In this document: positions 1 to 12,800 of the stretch, in pieces
How the letters are laid out: every line of letters starts with the position of its first letter
How positions within the stretch are numbered: position 1 is the stretch's first letter
Assembly: GCF_009389715.1 (NCBI RefSeq)
Contig: NW_024067910.1
Span: 310,001-374,000 of the forward strand
Direction: 5' to 3'
Source of the DNA: Phoenix dactylifera
Lineage: Eukaryota > Streptophyta > Magnoliopsida > Arecales > Arecaceae
Length of the DNA stretch: 64,000 bases
The notes under the pieces: generated by a model
Told to the model about the DNA's origin: nothing
Databases searched by the model: none
The model's input: the letters and a program-made list of their open reading frames with translations, nothing else
Program-made: the position numbers and the translations under genes

Positions 1-3000
1 ATTTATGGCCAGCTCCCCTTGTTTTAATAAAAATTGATGCCCCACCACATAGAGGTGGGTGGTCCCTTCTTCCTTGTGTCTCATGTCATCTCTCTTCTCC
101 CCTTCTCTTTCTTTTCTCCCTTTTTCTTCTAAGATTCTATCTTTCATTCTTTTTTGATGTTCCCTTGACCTGAAATCTGTTACAATGTATCAGAACCAGG
201 TTAGATCATATGTTTCGCTGCCTGAAAAGAAAAAGTGAGGATGAAAACCTAGCTGCGAATGAAGTACTCTGTCTGTAAGAGTGTTTCTTCTTGTAGTTTT
301 TGGGATGTGGAAACAGGATGTGGAAACAGGCAGTGGGAATCCCACTATCTGTTTGTAGCAGTGCCCTCAAACAAAGCACGTGATGATGTGGAAACAGGAT
401 TGTTCAGGAGCTGATGGTGTTCTATTTCATGTCAGGCTCTGTCAAGGAGTAATTCTACATCTATCATGTCATCCCAGGATTGCTGGATGCTGGAAAGAGC
501 CCACATTTTGTTCTTAATTGAGTGTATTATAGGATGCTGTTCGACAGATCTTTGATGTGAATTACTTGCATTGTAATTATTTGCAACATAATGCAGATCA
601 GGCCAGTGGTATCTCAGTCCAGTGTCAGGTTTGAAATACTTGCACTGAATTACTTGCAATGGTTTGAAACTTTGAATTACATGCATTGTAATTCAGTTCA
701 GGTTAGTTATTTATAACAGGGAATATTTAGTTTACTTTATTTATACCAGGGGTTATAATTTGATTGTAATTTAGCTCATAGTGTCTCTCTTTGTTTGAAC
801 AGGAGCAATCTCTAAATGTCATTGTAGGATAACACATGTTCTTACAAGTGTTGATGCATAATATTGTCCGTATAAAATTGGATTCATTACAATACAACTA
901 TGCTATAACATTGTGTGACTCTGATTTATAAATAGCATAGTTCAAATTGTGAACATAATTATGGCAAAACTATCACCAAAATGATGCCACCATTTCAATT
1001 CATTTCACTGATACACTGTCCATTGACTTAACCTGAAAACAAGCCAGACATTTCCTTTTGTCAATTCAACATTTTCAAACAGCCTAATATTTAAGCTAAC
1101 CTAACATTTTGAATAACCTCACATGTCAAATAAACAAGGCTTGCAGACTTGGTACCGGATACTGTACCAGTACCCGACCGGTAGGTACACTCTATACCGG
1201 CTATCAATATGATACATACCCCTCAGTATTGACACTTGAAACAGAGGGTGTACCAAGTCTCAGAACCTATTGGCACGGTATGGTGTGGTAGGCCCCATAC
1301 CGAATACTATAACCCAGCATCACAAACTTTGCAAAGAACTAAAGAGATGCATTTCCCACTGCCTCCTCATATGAAGCTACTTAAAACAAGCCTTTGATAG
1401 TCATTCTGGCATCCCAATTCCCCTTATCACACTCCATTGCCAAGAGGCCACTGTGATCACCCAGGAAGCAAGAAAGAACAATGCAAAACACTTATTTCTG
1501 GCTTCGCAGACCCAATTTCATTCTCTAGCTTTCTGTTCTTCTAGATTACCTTGTTGATGAGTCCTACATGGAGAGGTTGGAGGATCATGTCACTTCAAAA
1601 AGCCACACTCTGTTTGTCTGCAGCCAAAATTGATATGAGGGAAGGAAAATCAATGGGGTTCAAGCAAGCACCTTACATCATCCATCATGCACCCACAGAA
1701 GTTTCGTCCAAGGTTAGCACTAGTCCAAAAGGTCCTCAATGGAGCTCTCTTTCCAAAGATAAAGTATAGGAAGGGGTTGAGCAGAGAAAGGTCGGAGCCT
1801 TGGCAGGGACTTTTGCCAAAACTTTGATATGATGGCATGATCTCTTTACTTTGGGTTGACTCTTTCTATCCCCTTCTATCTTTCTCAATCTAGTTCTGGA
1901 CTTCTTCAAGGTTCCTCACTTTGGGACGAAGTCCTGGTTACTCACTTCAGGTTGAACACGACATAATTGGAGAAGAGGATCACATGAGGGGCATGTGGTT
2001 CACTTTCCTTTAAGCACCAAAATGGCCCCCTCAGTAATTAGGGACTAGGGGAATTTTGGGAACAAGGGTGCCTATCAGCCATCACATGGTGGTCACATGA
2101 TAGGTTACACCCAACAACGCTTGAGGGTTGTGAATGATTGAATCATATTGCAACTAAAAAATAGCATCACATGTTAATTGAAAAACCATGTAAATTCTTT
2201 CTTAAGCAAACTGATTTTTGCATGGTTTATTTTGAATGATGCTCTTTATTGCTACTCTAATTTGATTTTTATATTTAGTTTGTATTACTCTTCTATATTT
2301 AATTTGTATCACCTATCTCGAAAGACATGCCTCACATGAGCCATCAAGTTGACTTGGCTTGAGGAAACTTTTGGAGTAGGTATGTCAAGTCCGAGCATAC
2401 AGTTTCCATGCTTGATCCAATTTCCAACCTATACCCTCTAAAAAGCAACTATTACTGATCATCCTTATATGAAGAATGACCTAACCAAGTTTTGCAATCT
2501 AGGTACCAGACCCCATACCAAGACTCGATATGCCTTTGGTTTGGTACCAATATGATACGATATGCTCGGTACAGGGCATACAACGAACGTTGGACCTAAC
2601 TATATCCCATATTATTTTCATCCAGTTATGTGGCTTTTCAGCAGTAGTTTGTGTAACACTGCTAAAGTAAGTAACTTCTAAAGAGATTTTACTGCTTTCT
2701 ACAAACAACCCATGGGCCTTAAGAAGATCACATCATGGGTGAGGGAGTAACTTAGACTAGGGCATGAATGATCACATCACTTGGTTTACTATTCGGATGC
2801 ACAGCTTACTGCTTCTTGCCTCATGTACTTTCCAAAGTCACAAAATTATAATATGGCACATCCTTTCTCCTCTTTCAGATTTGCCAGATGACTCATGCAT
2901 GCAGAGAGCATGCAAGTTAGGAACCAGATGACAATTGTCTTTTATATGAAGAATGCTTCTAGCGTCAGATTACAGATTTAATGGACATTATGCTTCACAC

Positions 3001-3103
3001 ACGGAAAATTAAAAGCCTCAAGCTCACCTATTTTGTGAAAATTAAAAGGTGCGAGCAGATACTCTACTTATGGTAATATAATTACTTTCCAATCTCTCTT
3101 TAC
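1..3103. other. Gene-free left edge; probable intron or downstream part of the callose synthase locus
   Basis: I see no convincing exon here. The next callose synthase exon (expected to begin near the Ile-Arg-Thr-Leu-Gly-Met stretch of the family) was looked for on the minus strand and not found, so this is either intron or flanking DNA. Two patches, about 1139-1310 and 2497-2585, are rich in GGTACC-like words and resemble decayed members of the MITE family seen intact at 5212-5497. The rest is A/T-rich with no structure I can name. Confidence 0.4.
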
Positions 3104-3847
3104 CTCACCGAGTCGTCCGAGTGCTCCAGAAACACCACCATACAAAGTAGAGAATACTGCATACCATATTTGAGTGTCCATAAAATAAACCTGCATAAAT
3201 CTTGAGCAGCTCATATACATTTCTTCATTGAGGGTTGACATATTGCTTTCCCATCAAAACTAAAACAAAGATGATATACCATAACAATTCAATAGGTAGA
3301 TGCAGTCATGAAATTACCAAGATCACAGGGGCCCAGAGTGAGATAACAGCTCCAATGTTCTTTTGAGCTGTGTGGATAAGAAAATCAGTACCATTAATAA
3401 TTCCTAATCTGAGAGAAGTTGAATCAACTTTAGAAAAAAAAGATACAGATACCATTAGGGAAAAATTCATGCCACGCATACTGAACATTATGAACATTAA
3501 GTATATCTTTTGTTGGCTTGACGAGAGGTTTTATCTGTAAGAACACAAGACATTTAATAAGCAAAAAAAATATGAACAGTGAATTTAGAACTGCTTAACA
3601 TAATGATCTCTAATGGAGTGTATGCTCAAAAGGTGGAAAAACTACCTGGACATAATAGCTGAATGCAAATTTGGAACCCAACAGCAACATCCAGAACAAA
3701 GTATACCTAAAAAGAAAAGACGCCAATAGCAGAACCGAAAAGAGATTAAAAACTCATAATAACATTAAGAATTTAATTTCCCACAGAAACTCACTTGAAA
3801 AGGGCAAATTGACTTTCATGCATGCCCCGTCCAATATAAATTCGTGG
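3104..3847 (-). CDS. CALS10: CALS10 exon block 4 (five exons)
   Basis: Exons 3847-3795, 3706-3646, 3534-3453, 3367-3318 and 3190-3104. They read in order [36 protein letters not shown]..., [16 protein letters not shown]...[24 protein letters not shown] and [18 protein letters not shown]. This is the typical callose synthase stretch just after the first group of membrane helices. Introns are short (88-140 bp), as in the family, which shows that the 9.3-kb intron before this block is an expansion by transposons. The last exon ends at a GT donor at 3103-3102, so the gene should continue leftwards. Confidence 0.85.
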
Positions 3848-6800
3848 CTGCAAATTAATAGTGCATCAATGCATTTAGCAAGTGCTATTGAGACAGCTAA
3901 ATATTTAGAGCAAAAAGGCAGAATTTAAAGAAGAAAAGAATTTAGAGAACGCAGAAGAAAAGACAATCATGACATCAATGGTATATGATGCAACAAAGGC
4001 AGAATTTAAGTTCATCTTAATTGTTGTGAATGGGGAATTGAGCTTAGTGTTCCCAGTAGTCACCCTTTGGCTTTTCTAGTTCTCCTCTTTCATTCTTTGT
4101 CTTTTTTAAAAATCCAACCATGAAATATTTTTTTAAGCACCTAAGGAGGAATAGGCTATTATTGAACAAACCAATAAGTTCTGACAAAGATGGAAACTAT
4201 CAGATCTCATATGCATCATCATAAAGGCAATAACTTATCCTTCACATTTTCCCCAGAAATTTGAATAATTTTTCTTCTATTCATAGGAGAAAAAGGCATT
4301 CTCTCTCTGCCCTTTCTCATCTATATCAGATTCTCAATAATACTGTCCAAAGAAAGCTAGGAGGCATCTGAAAGATTCAAAGTGATTTATAATATCGTTG
4401 TGCTTGTTCATGCATGTAGATGTGCATAGTTATATATGAAAATTGCGTTCTTTGCATATGACCCTTCCTATATAGACAAATTGCATAGAAGGATGACCTC
4501 TTCCTCTATGGATAGATTTCATAAAAAGATCTCTCTTTTACATATTTGCTGATCAAAACCTTCCTTTTCTTGGAAATTCCCCAATACGACTGCAAGTTAA
4601 CCTTATATCAGCTGCAATAGAATATTTATTGGGTTTCTTCCTATCGTTCTATGCCTCTTTTTGACTTTGTCATCATCATATTCAAGCTCCTTGCCACCAC
4701 CATTGTTAGAACTGCAATCCTGACTCTATATCAAATTCAGAGGCCACAATGTTGAGGAGCAGTGTAGCTATCTTGCTAGAAGATCTAAAGGGCTGTGTGA
4801 GGGGAGGAACAGAAATAATGCAGTACAATATAGCTAATAGAAAGCTTACCTGGGGTCTTATAATGAAATTTCAGAGATGAGGGAGGTCTTGATCAACAAA
4901 TATAAAATATGATATCCAACAGCAAAGCAAGGTTTAAAATATCAGTCTTTACAACATGTACACATTGATAAGTACTGTAATGATCCCTTGGCAATATAAG
5001 GAGGCATGAATTCAGGAAAGGACCATCCAAACCATACCTGATGACCTGAACTACTAGAACTGACCCAAGATTGAGAGGTTGGAGCAAATTGAGGTCCCTT
5101 TGCACCAAACCAAGACCAAATTGGTTTTAAACCACGTGGTACCGTGAGATTACTAAAACAACCCTTTTGGCTTTTACAATTGTTCACTACCATTTGAAGG
5201 CGGGGATGAACCAAGGATCGCCGAACTGGTACCGATAGGCGTACTGGTCGACCACTAGACCGGTTCGGTATCAAATCGGACCGAACCGAGCCGATACCAC
5301 TGGTTCAACCTGGTTCACGCATCCAAAAGCCCAAAAAAATTTGGAATCAGTGGGAAACGATCGATTCACACCGGTTCCTAGCTGGTTTCGGCCGGTACAA
5401 GCCAGTTCTGGTCGGTACCAGTCGGTACCGTTTTTTAATGTCGAACCGGACCGATTCGGTACGGGATGAGTCGGCCAGGCCTGTTCAGCATTCCTTGGGA
5501 TGAACCAAGGGAGAAGGGTTGATTGCCTAGAGAGATCAACTTTTGAAGAAACTTCAATTTTTGATCATTCTATCTAGTTAAATTGTCTCACTCTTTCCCT
5601 TTTCACCTTATTTCTTCAATGATCCGAGTGAAAATTTATGATTAATTGAAAAGATAACCACTGAAAAATTTTGTCAAATAAGAATTACATGTTGATTGAT
5701 CATCGATTTATGTGTTAGAGCATGAATCTAGGATCAAAATTTTTTCATTTTATTTATTTTTATTATATTTTAATTTTAAAAATAATTTTTAAATAATTTT
5801 ACAAAAATATGAAAAATAAAAATATTTATGTCAACATGCACATCCTCCATAGATCTATAACATATAAAAAAATTATGCCCCAATCGAAAAATTTGGCATG
5901 ATTTTCTCTTATTTTACAATTTTTGAGCTATTTTCTCTAAGCCCCTTAAAAAAAAATTAAAGGAAAGAAAACCATACCTTAATTAGCCTTCGCGGGATTT
6001 TTTTTAGAAAGACAAAAACGTTCTCTCACCTCCTCAATTTTTTTCCCTCCTGAAGCAATTTTGGGAAGGCCGAGACCATTCGGCTTTTATGGCCGAACGA
6101 GCGAGAGGAAGAGAAGACAACACGTGTGCGCTGCCGGCCACTTTGGCCCATAACCATGGTCTGCTGAACCGACCTGTACCGGTCGGCTCAGCCCGTACCG
6201 GACCGGTACCGACTGGCACCGGTCCGGTACAGGGGTATAAAACGGTTCCGACCCAATATGAGTCGGAACCGTTCAGTTGGAGCTTCGTACCGGTGCGAAC
6301 CGGCTCAGTTCGCACCGGTACATGTTCAAACCGATGCGAACCGAGCGGTTCGCACCGGTATGAGCTCGAACCGGTGCGAACCGAGCCGGTTCGCTGCTGA
6401 AAATTAGTGCCAGCGCTGTGGCACTTTGAAAGTGCCACACTGGGGCACTTTCAAAGTGCCACTTTGTGCGGCACTTCGAAAGTACCGCACTGTGGCAAAA
6501 TGTGGCACTTTTCAAAGTGCCACAGTGCCTCAACGGTTGGCTATAAAAGCCGACCGAATGCTAAAGCCAAATCCACCAGTTTAGGTAAAGGAAAGGAGAG
6601 AAAGGAGGAGGAAAATAAGACAAAGGCAAAGACAAAGGCGTGAAAAAAAATTAGAAGGGTCGGAGAGCGTCGTTTTTCTTGAAGAAAAATCCAACAAAAA
6701 CTAAATAAGGTAAAATTTCTTTCCCCTACATTGCTTTTTTAATATTTCATCTAAATTGCTTAAAAAAAATAAGTCAAAAATTGCCAAAAAATAGGAAATG

Positions 6801-9800
6801 ATTCAATAATTCTATTTCGTCTTGAATTTTTTATATGTCGTCGATATATGGACGATGTTAATGGTGACATTAATTTTTGTTTTTCCAGAATTTATATAAT
6901 TTATAATTTAATTAAAAAATTTAAAAATTAATTTTTAATTAAAAAATAGAAATTGAAACAAATTAATGTGGTCGTAGGAATGGAGCCATCAAGGAGAGGG
7001 CAACCCCAAGAGCATAATATTGGCTAGGAGCATGGAAAGATGCTCAGTGAACGATACCAGTTTCAGTGCAATTATTGCCACAAGTGCTTCAAGGAGGAGG
7101 GGTAACCAGATTAAAGCAGCATTTAGCCGGTAATTCTCGTGAGATATCTGCATGCTCGGAGTGCCCACCGAGCACCCGTCAGCTGATGAGAAAAAACCTC
7201 GCTGAGATCAAAGCAGCCAAGGAGAGGGCTGCCAAGCAGACAGCGGAGGTGGAACGCCAAGCTGCAGAAGCACCTTCCTATCACTTGATGGAGTCACAGG
7301 AGGTCGAGGGTCCAGATGAGGAGGAGGCACAGATTCAGGCTGCCATGCGGGCTTGTCTGGATGATCGGTGGCAGCAGGAGGAGGTGGCAAGGCATCGGGC
7401 TCGATTTGGGCCCTCGTTTTTCGAGTCGGGCGCCGGTTCTGGTGGAAACAGACAAGATCCAAAGTTTCAAAGGACAACCTCAGTCAGGAAGGGCGAGGAC
7501 AGAGGACGTAGCCGGATTGCATCTATCCTGGGTGGTTTTGATGGCCGAAAGTAGTCTTCCGGAGGGATTCCACCAGGTGCGTCAATCCATGATGTAGATC
7601 TGCATGCCTTCCCCAGGAGAGATTCGAAGCAGCAAAGAGTAGACACAATGTGGAAGAAGGAGAAGAAGAAGGATATGTGGCGAGCTATTGGATCCTGGTT
7701 CCACTTTAGCCACATTCCAGCGAATGCTGCAGACAATACATACTACAAGTCTGGCATTTCTGCCATACAGTTTGCCGGTCCCGGTGTTGATCCTCCAGGC
7801 CCAAAGGACATCTACGTTGAGCTTCTTGACAACAATAAGGAGGAGCTACAGAATTGGATTGGCTCATATAAGAGCAAGTGGCCCATATATGGGCTCACTT
7901 TGATGTGTGATGGTTGGACCGGTCCGACAAAGCGGGCCATCATCAACTTTCTGATATACTGTGATACGAAGACCTTCTTCCACAAGTCAGTTGATGCTTC
8001 GGATAAGGTGCACAACGCCTCATACATCCTCAGACTTATGGAGGAGGTGATTGAACAGATTGGAGAGGAGAATATCGTGCAGGTCGTCACTGATAACGGG
8101 CCACAATATAAGTTGGCCGGGCAGGTCTTGATGGAGCGGCGACCCTAAATTTTCTGGACCCCATGTGCTGCACATTGCATCGACCTCATCCTGATGGACA
8201 TTGAAAAGATCCGTAGGGTACAACATACGGTGGAGATAGCCCAACGCATCACCAGGTATATTTATAGCCATACTTGGGTTCTTTCATTAATGAGAAAGTA
8301 TGCAGAGGGAGAAATTCTTAGACCAGGAGTCACACGGTTTGCTACGAATTACATTGCACTTGATAGCCTTATCGAGAAGAAAGGAGCCCTACGTCAGATG
8401 TTTGTCAGTTCCGAGTGGCAGGAAAGTAGATATGCCCAGGCCGGCACTGAAGGAAGCAGGATGGAAGACTTGGTAAGCAGGTAGTCATTCTGGCAGCGGG
8501 CCAATGCGATAATCAAGGCTATCAAACCATTATATAAAGTGTTGCGGGCCGTGGATAGCGAGAGGTATCCCCAGATGGGCTTTTTGTATCACATGATGGA
8601 GAAGGCAAAGGCTCAGATCATGGAGGCAGATGTAGCCCATGCCCAGGAGTACATCGACATCATTGAGCGGCAGTGGGGAGCCCAAATGGGTAGAAAATTG
8701 CATCTAGCAGATAAGCGATAATATTGATAATTATACTGATTGATATATTTGTATAATTATACTAAGATGGTGTCATCTATGTGCAGCATACTATCTGAAT
8801 CCCCGGTTTCAGTACGAGAGTGGAATTGGTATGGATGATGAACTTCTTCATGCTCTGCGTAATGTTATTTATAAAATGAAGCCTGATCCAGAAGTCACCG
8901 CATCATGTATAGAAGAGGTAACTATGATTTAGTAGCATATGTAAATATATCGGATCTTATATTATTGACATACTACAACAAGCTTCTTTCTACAGACCAA
9001 ATTATTTAAAGAGGGCAGCCACAGTTTTGGACAGCGACCAGCTGTCGTAAGCAAGACAACTATGAATCCAGGTACATTACAAATCTGCAAGACATTTTTG
9101 CATCTGAATTATCTTCAACTATGAGGCCATCATATATGTAAAATGTAATTATCTTCAATATTTTTGTAGCTGAATGGTGGATTCATTTTGACGGATCCGC
9201 AAAAAATCTTAAGCGGATAGTTATCCGGATCCTCTCCCAAACGGTCTCCTCGAGTGGCTGTGAGCGCAACTGGTCCACCTTCGGCCTCATCCACAGCAAA
9301 TAGAGGAACCGTTTGACACAAAAGTGCCTCAACGACCTAGTTTATGTGCACTACAATCTGCGGTTGAGGCTAAAATGCATTCAGGAGGAAGTGGAGCTCA
9401 AGTATGCAGATCCCATCTATAAAACTTTTACAAATGATGATGATAATCCTATGCTCGACTGGCTTGCGGCCCAGCAGCAGGAGCCCGAGCTTGATGAGCC
9501 AGGATCGCCTCGACGACCAGCCAGCATTATAGCCACCGAGGTTATGGTCGATCCACAGCAATGGGCTGAGTGCGACATTTCACGCACTCCTACAGCTGAT
9601 ATGACGTGGCTAGAGGGGAGCCAGTCACCGTATGATTGGTACGACGCTCCCATTCAAAGAGATGATCCTCTCATGCGAGGACGAGGACACTCTAGTACCC
9701 AGTCGACTCGATCAGGAGGGCATCAATCCCAGCAAAAGGAAAGGAAAGGGCCCCAATGGAGAGTGTCAAGGAGGAGACTTGGACCAGCAGTGATGAAGGT

Positions 9801-12800
9801 TCTAGTGGTGATGGATCTACTAACCATGGAGGAAGTGGAGGACAGTATGGTACTACTTATGAGACAGTCGGAGGAAGGTTTTCGATACACCGGTGAGTCT
9901 CAGTTTACGCATGCTACACAAGATATGGACCACAGTAGGTCATCTGATATAGGCCGGTCGGATACCATTACATATCGAAGAAGAGCTCCTTGAGGTCGTT
10001 CAAGAGGTCAGGATGCAGCTACAGATGACCTCCCATGTGGAGTCGGATCCATTGATGTATCAAGTTCCGAGTTTTTCTATTATCCGCGGCCTCAGGCAGC
10101 CTATGGATATGATGCATCGGAGTCATCTTCCGGTGGCTACTACCCTGCGCTGCCCGGAGGGTCTTACGGGTCGGATTTTGGTGCCGGCATATTCGGATGG
10201 GCCCCTTATCAAGACACCTCTCAGAGCCAGAGTTTCAGCGAGAGATCCGAGAGTTCTTATGACCCAACCAGGGCCGGCCCGAGCCCTAGGCGACCGAGGC
10301 GGTCGCCTAAGGCCTCGGGCCAATGGAAGGCCTCCGGGAGCAGAAGCTGGCTACGAGTCTTCCCCCTTGATGGAAGGGAGGTGGAGGGTTTCCTGGCCTG
10401 CAGAGGGGCAATTGGGAAAGTTGGGGACAGTAGTTTTGTTTTGGGTGGAGAGAGAGAGAGAGAGGAGGGATTTGGTTGGCTTGATACACGCCTGAAGCCA
10501 CTCTTATCTTTCATCCCTTCTCTTTTTTGGTTTTGGTCTTGGTTTTCCTTCCCTCACAAGTCATTACTCCTGATCCAGCTGGGCCATCAGGAAGAAAGAT
10601 AGGGTGATTGGAGATGGACTTCTTGGAGGGTGGAGATTCTTTTAATTTTCTCCTCTCGGTTTCTTCTCCCCTCTTGGGTGGTAGAGAGAGAAAAGGAGGG
10701 AGGGGGTTGAATGGCTGCTGTGCTGTGATGTTGCAGTTGCAGCTTTGGTGCTCACTTGAAGGGGGAGATGGTCTTTAGCAAAAGAAAAGGAGGGTAGAGA
10801 AAGAGAAGGTGGGAGGGGGGGTTGAATGGCTGCTGCGCCGTGATGTTGCAGTGGCTGCTTGGGTACTCACTTGAAGGGGAGATGGTGGGATGGGACTTTT
10901 ATTAATTAGATGGAGTGAATTTTCCATAATGACCCTACTTTCTCTTATAGAGAGGTCCCTTTCTGAACAAATTCTTTGACCGTGAAGCGCCATGGGATGA
11001 CCTTTTCCTATTCTGCTCTTGCTTCACATGGTAAACAGTATTGCCAAGAACAGTTTCATGGGCCTTTTTTTTAAAATATTTTTTTTTAATATTTTCATTC
11101 AAGAATTATATTAAACTGAAGAGACTTTTTGTCCACCTTTATTAGATTCATGCATCTTTGTTGAAATAGTGTACTTGACAACAATCTATTTCCATAACAT
11201 TTTTTTAAGTATTTTATATTTATTAAAAAATTTATTATTTAAAAAAAAGAGGTCCCATTTACTGAATTCGCCTTAGGCCTCCAAATGTATTGGGCCGCCC
11301 CTGGACCCAACGCGCATTCCTCGAGGATTGAGCATACAAGACTACAATGCCGCTTGGTTAAAGGGATGGGTTGATCTGCCTCCATATTATGCTGATGATC
11401 CAGATATTGACAAGAAGCATCGCTACTCGATCCGATTTTAGATATCCGAGAGTGCTTTAAATGTATGTAATTGATTGTATCTTAATTTGAAAATATTTTA
11501 TGTTCTTCATCTCATTATTTGAATCATTTGGAAGTAATAAGTTGCATCATCTAGTTTTAACCTTAAACCTAAACATAAAAACATCAAAAAAATATCCAAA
11601 AGTGAAAGAACTCCAAAAAAAAAAAACGACGATGGGGTCGAAACCAGGCTGAATGTGCCCTATCGGTACGGTATCGGTTCGGCTCGGTTCGGCACCGTAC
11701 CGTTACTGAAGCCGACCGGTACGTCGGTACGATCGGTACCGCGAACCTTGCCCACAACGCTGTGCATTGTGGTCAAATAGGCCACAGCACGCGGCGCTGT
11801 GGCATAATCAAGCCGTACCGGTGCGAACCGATCCGGTTCGCACCCGTACGCCTCCGTATCGATCGATTTCGGCTCTAGAGGAGCCGAAACCATTTTTCAC
11901 TACGGTACCGTACCAATCAGAGGCCGGACCGGTACAGTACGTGCTGAATCGGTTGGTACAGTACGTGCTAAATCGGCCGGTACAGTACGTGCTGAACCAG
12001 CCGGTACGGGCCGGTTCAACATACCATGGTTGGAACCCAACCTTACACCTAAAAATTGTCAATCCAAAAAACATAAAGAAGGCTATAACAAGGGTTTATG
12101 TGTTAGAGCATGAATCTAGGATCAAAATCAATGTTTTTCAGGTTTTATATTGGAACCCAACCTTACACCTAAAAATTGTCAATCCAAAAAACATAAAGAA
12201 GGCTATACCAAGGGCTTAGCAACCATATTCATGTGCATCCACTGATAATTTATCAATATAATCCTCAACTTATGACATAACATATCCAACCCTGGTTGGT
12301 ACATCCTCATACCTCGATAATTCGAACCTTGCTATAGAGAAAGTGGTTATGTGCAAAAAATCCAAGAAAGAATCTATTTAGTGTGCTAATTGCAAATATT
12401 TTGACAAATTTTCATATCTTTCAATGCTACTGTATGCCAAATTTAAGCATATACAATATGATATATTGATATGCATATTGTAGCAACAGTTAATCTGCAA
12501 GAACACAATATGCATTCTTTAGTCCTTAGGCAAGACCATTAATCATTGTCAAATAGATGGGTAAACATATATAAAACAATTCTATAGGAGGTGGAAACAA
12601 TACAGAGCAAGCCCAAGATAGATGATAAACCAAGAAAGACCAAGGTTACAATCAAGCACATTTTTTGGCTTGTGCCTTGTAGGGCACACAAGGAACCAAC
12701 TCAAAATAACCTGTTCATACGAAACAAAAGGATGCTATTAGGAGGAATGCTAGGATTTGGTACAAAGAGCATGTTTGATCAGGAGGGTAGCAGAATGATG

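Larger units (their letters stand above)
6155..12028 (+). mobile_element. Degenerate autonomous-type hAT transposon (DUF659 class) in a CALS10 intron
   Basis: The left end reads CATGGTCTGCTGAACCG and the right end, on the opposite strand, CATGGTATGTTGAACCGG, a 17-18 bp imperfect terminal inverted repeat. Both subterminal regions (6165-6400 and 11800-12010) are filled with inverted GTGCGAACCGGTTCGCAC-like and GGTACC words, typical transposase-binding clusters. Several TGGCAC/GTGCCA hairpin-like repeats lie at 6410-6530. Between them is a broken hAT transposase gene with a nested second element. The eight bases outside the tips (CCCATAAC and GTTGGAAC) do not match, so no target duplication survives or the ends were rearranged. 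Confidence 0.65.

Noticed and set aside
3306-3497. 63-codon gene
   Set aside because: It runs through an intron; only 3318-3367 and part of 3453-3534 are exon, both belonging to the callose synthase.
9313-9993. Separate 226-codon gene
   Set aside because: It is the C-terminal part of the hAT transposase, downstream of a premature TAG at about 9301.
6147-12036. 8-bp target duplication of the large hAT
   Set aside because: CCCATAAC and GTTGGAAC share only the last three bases; I do not claim a duplication.
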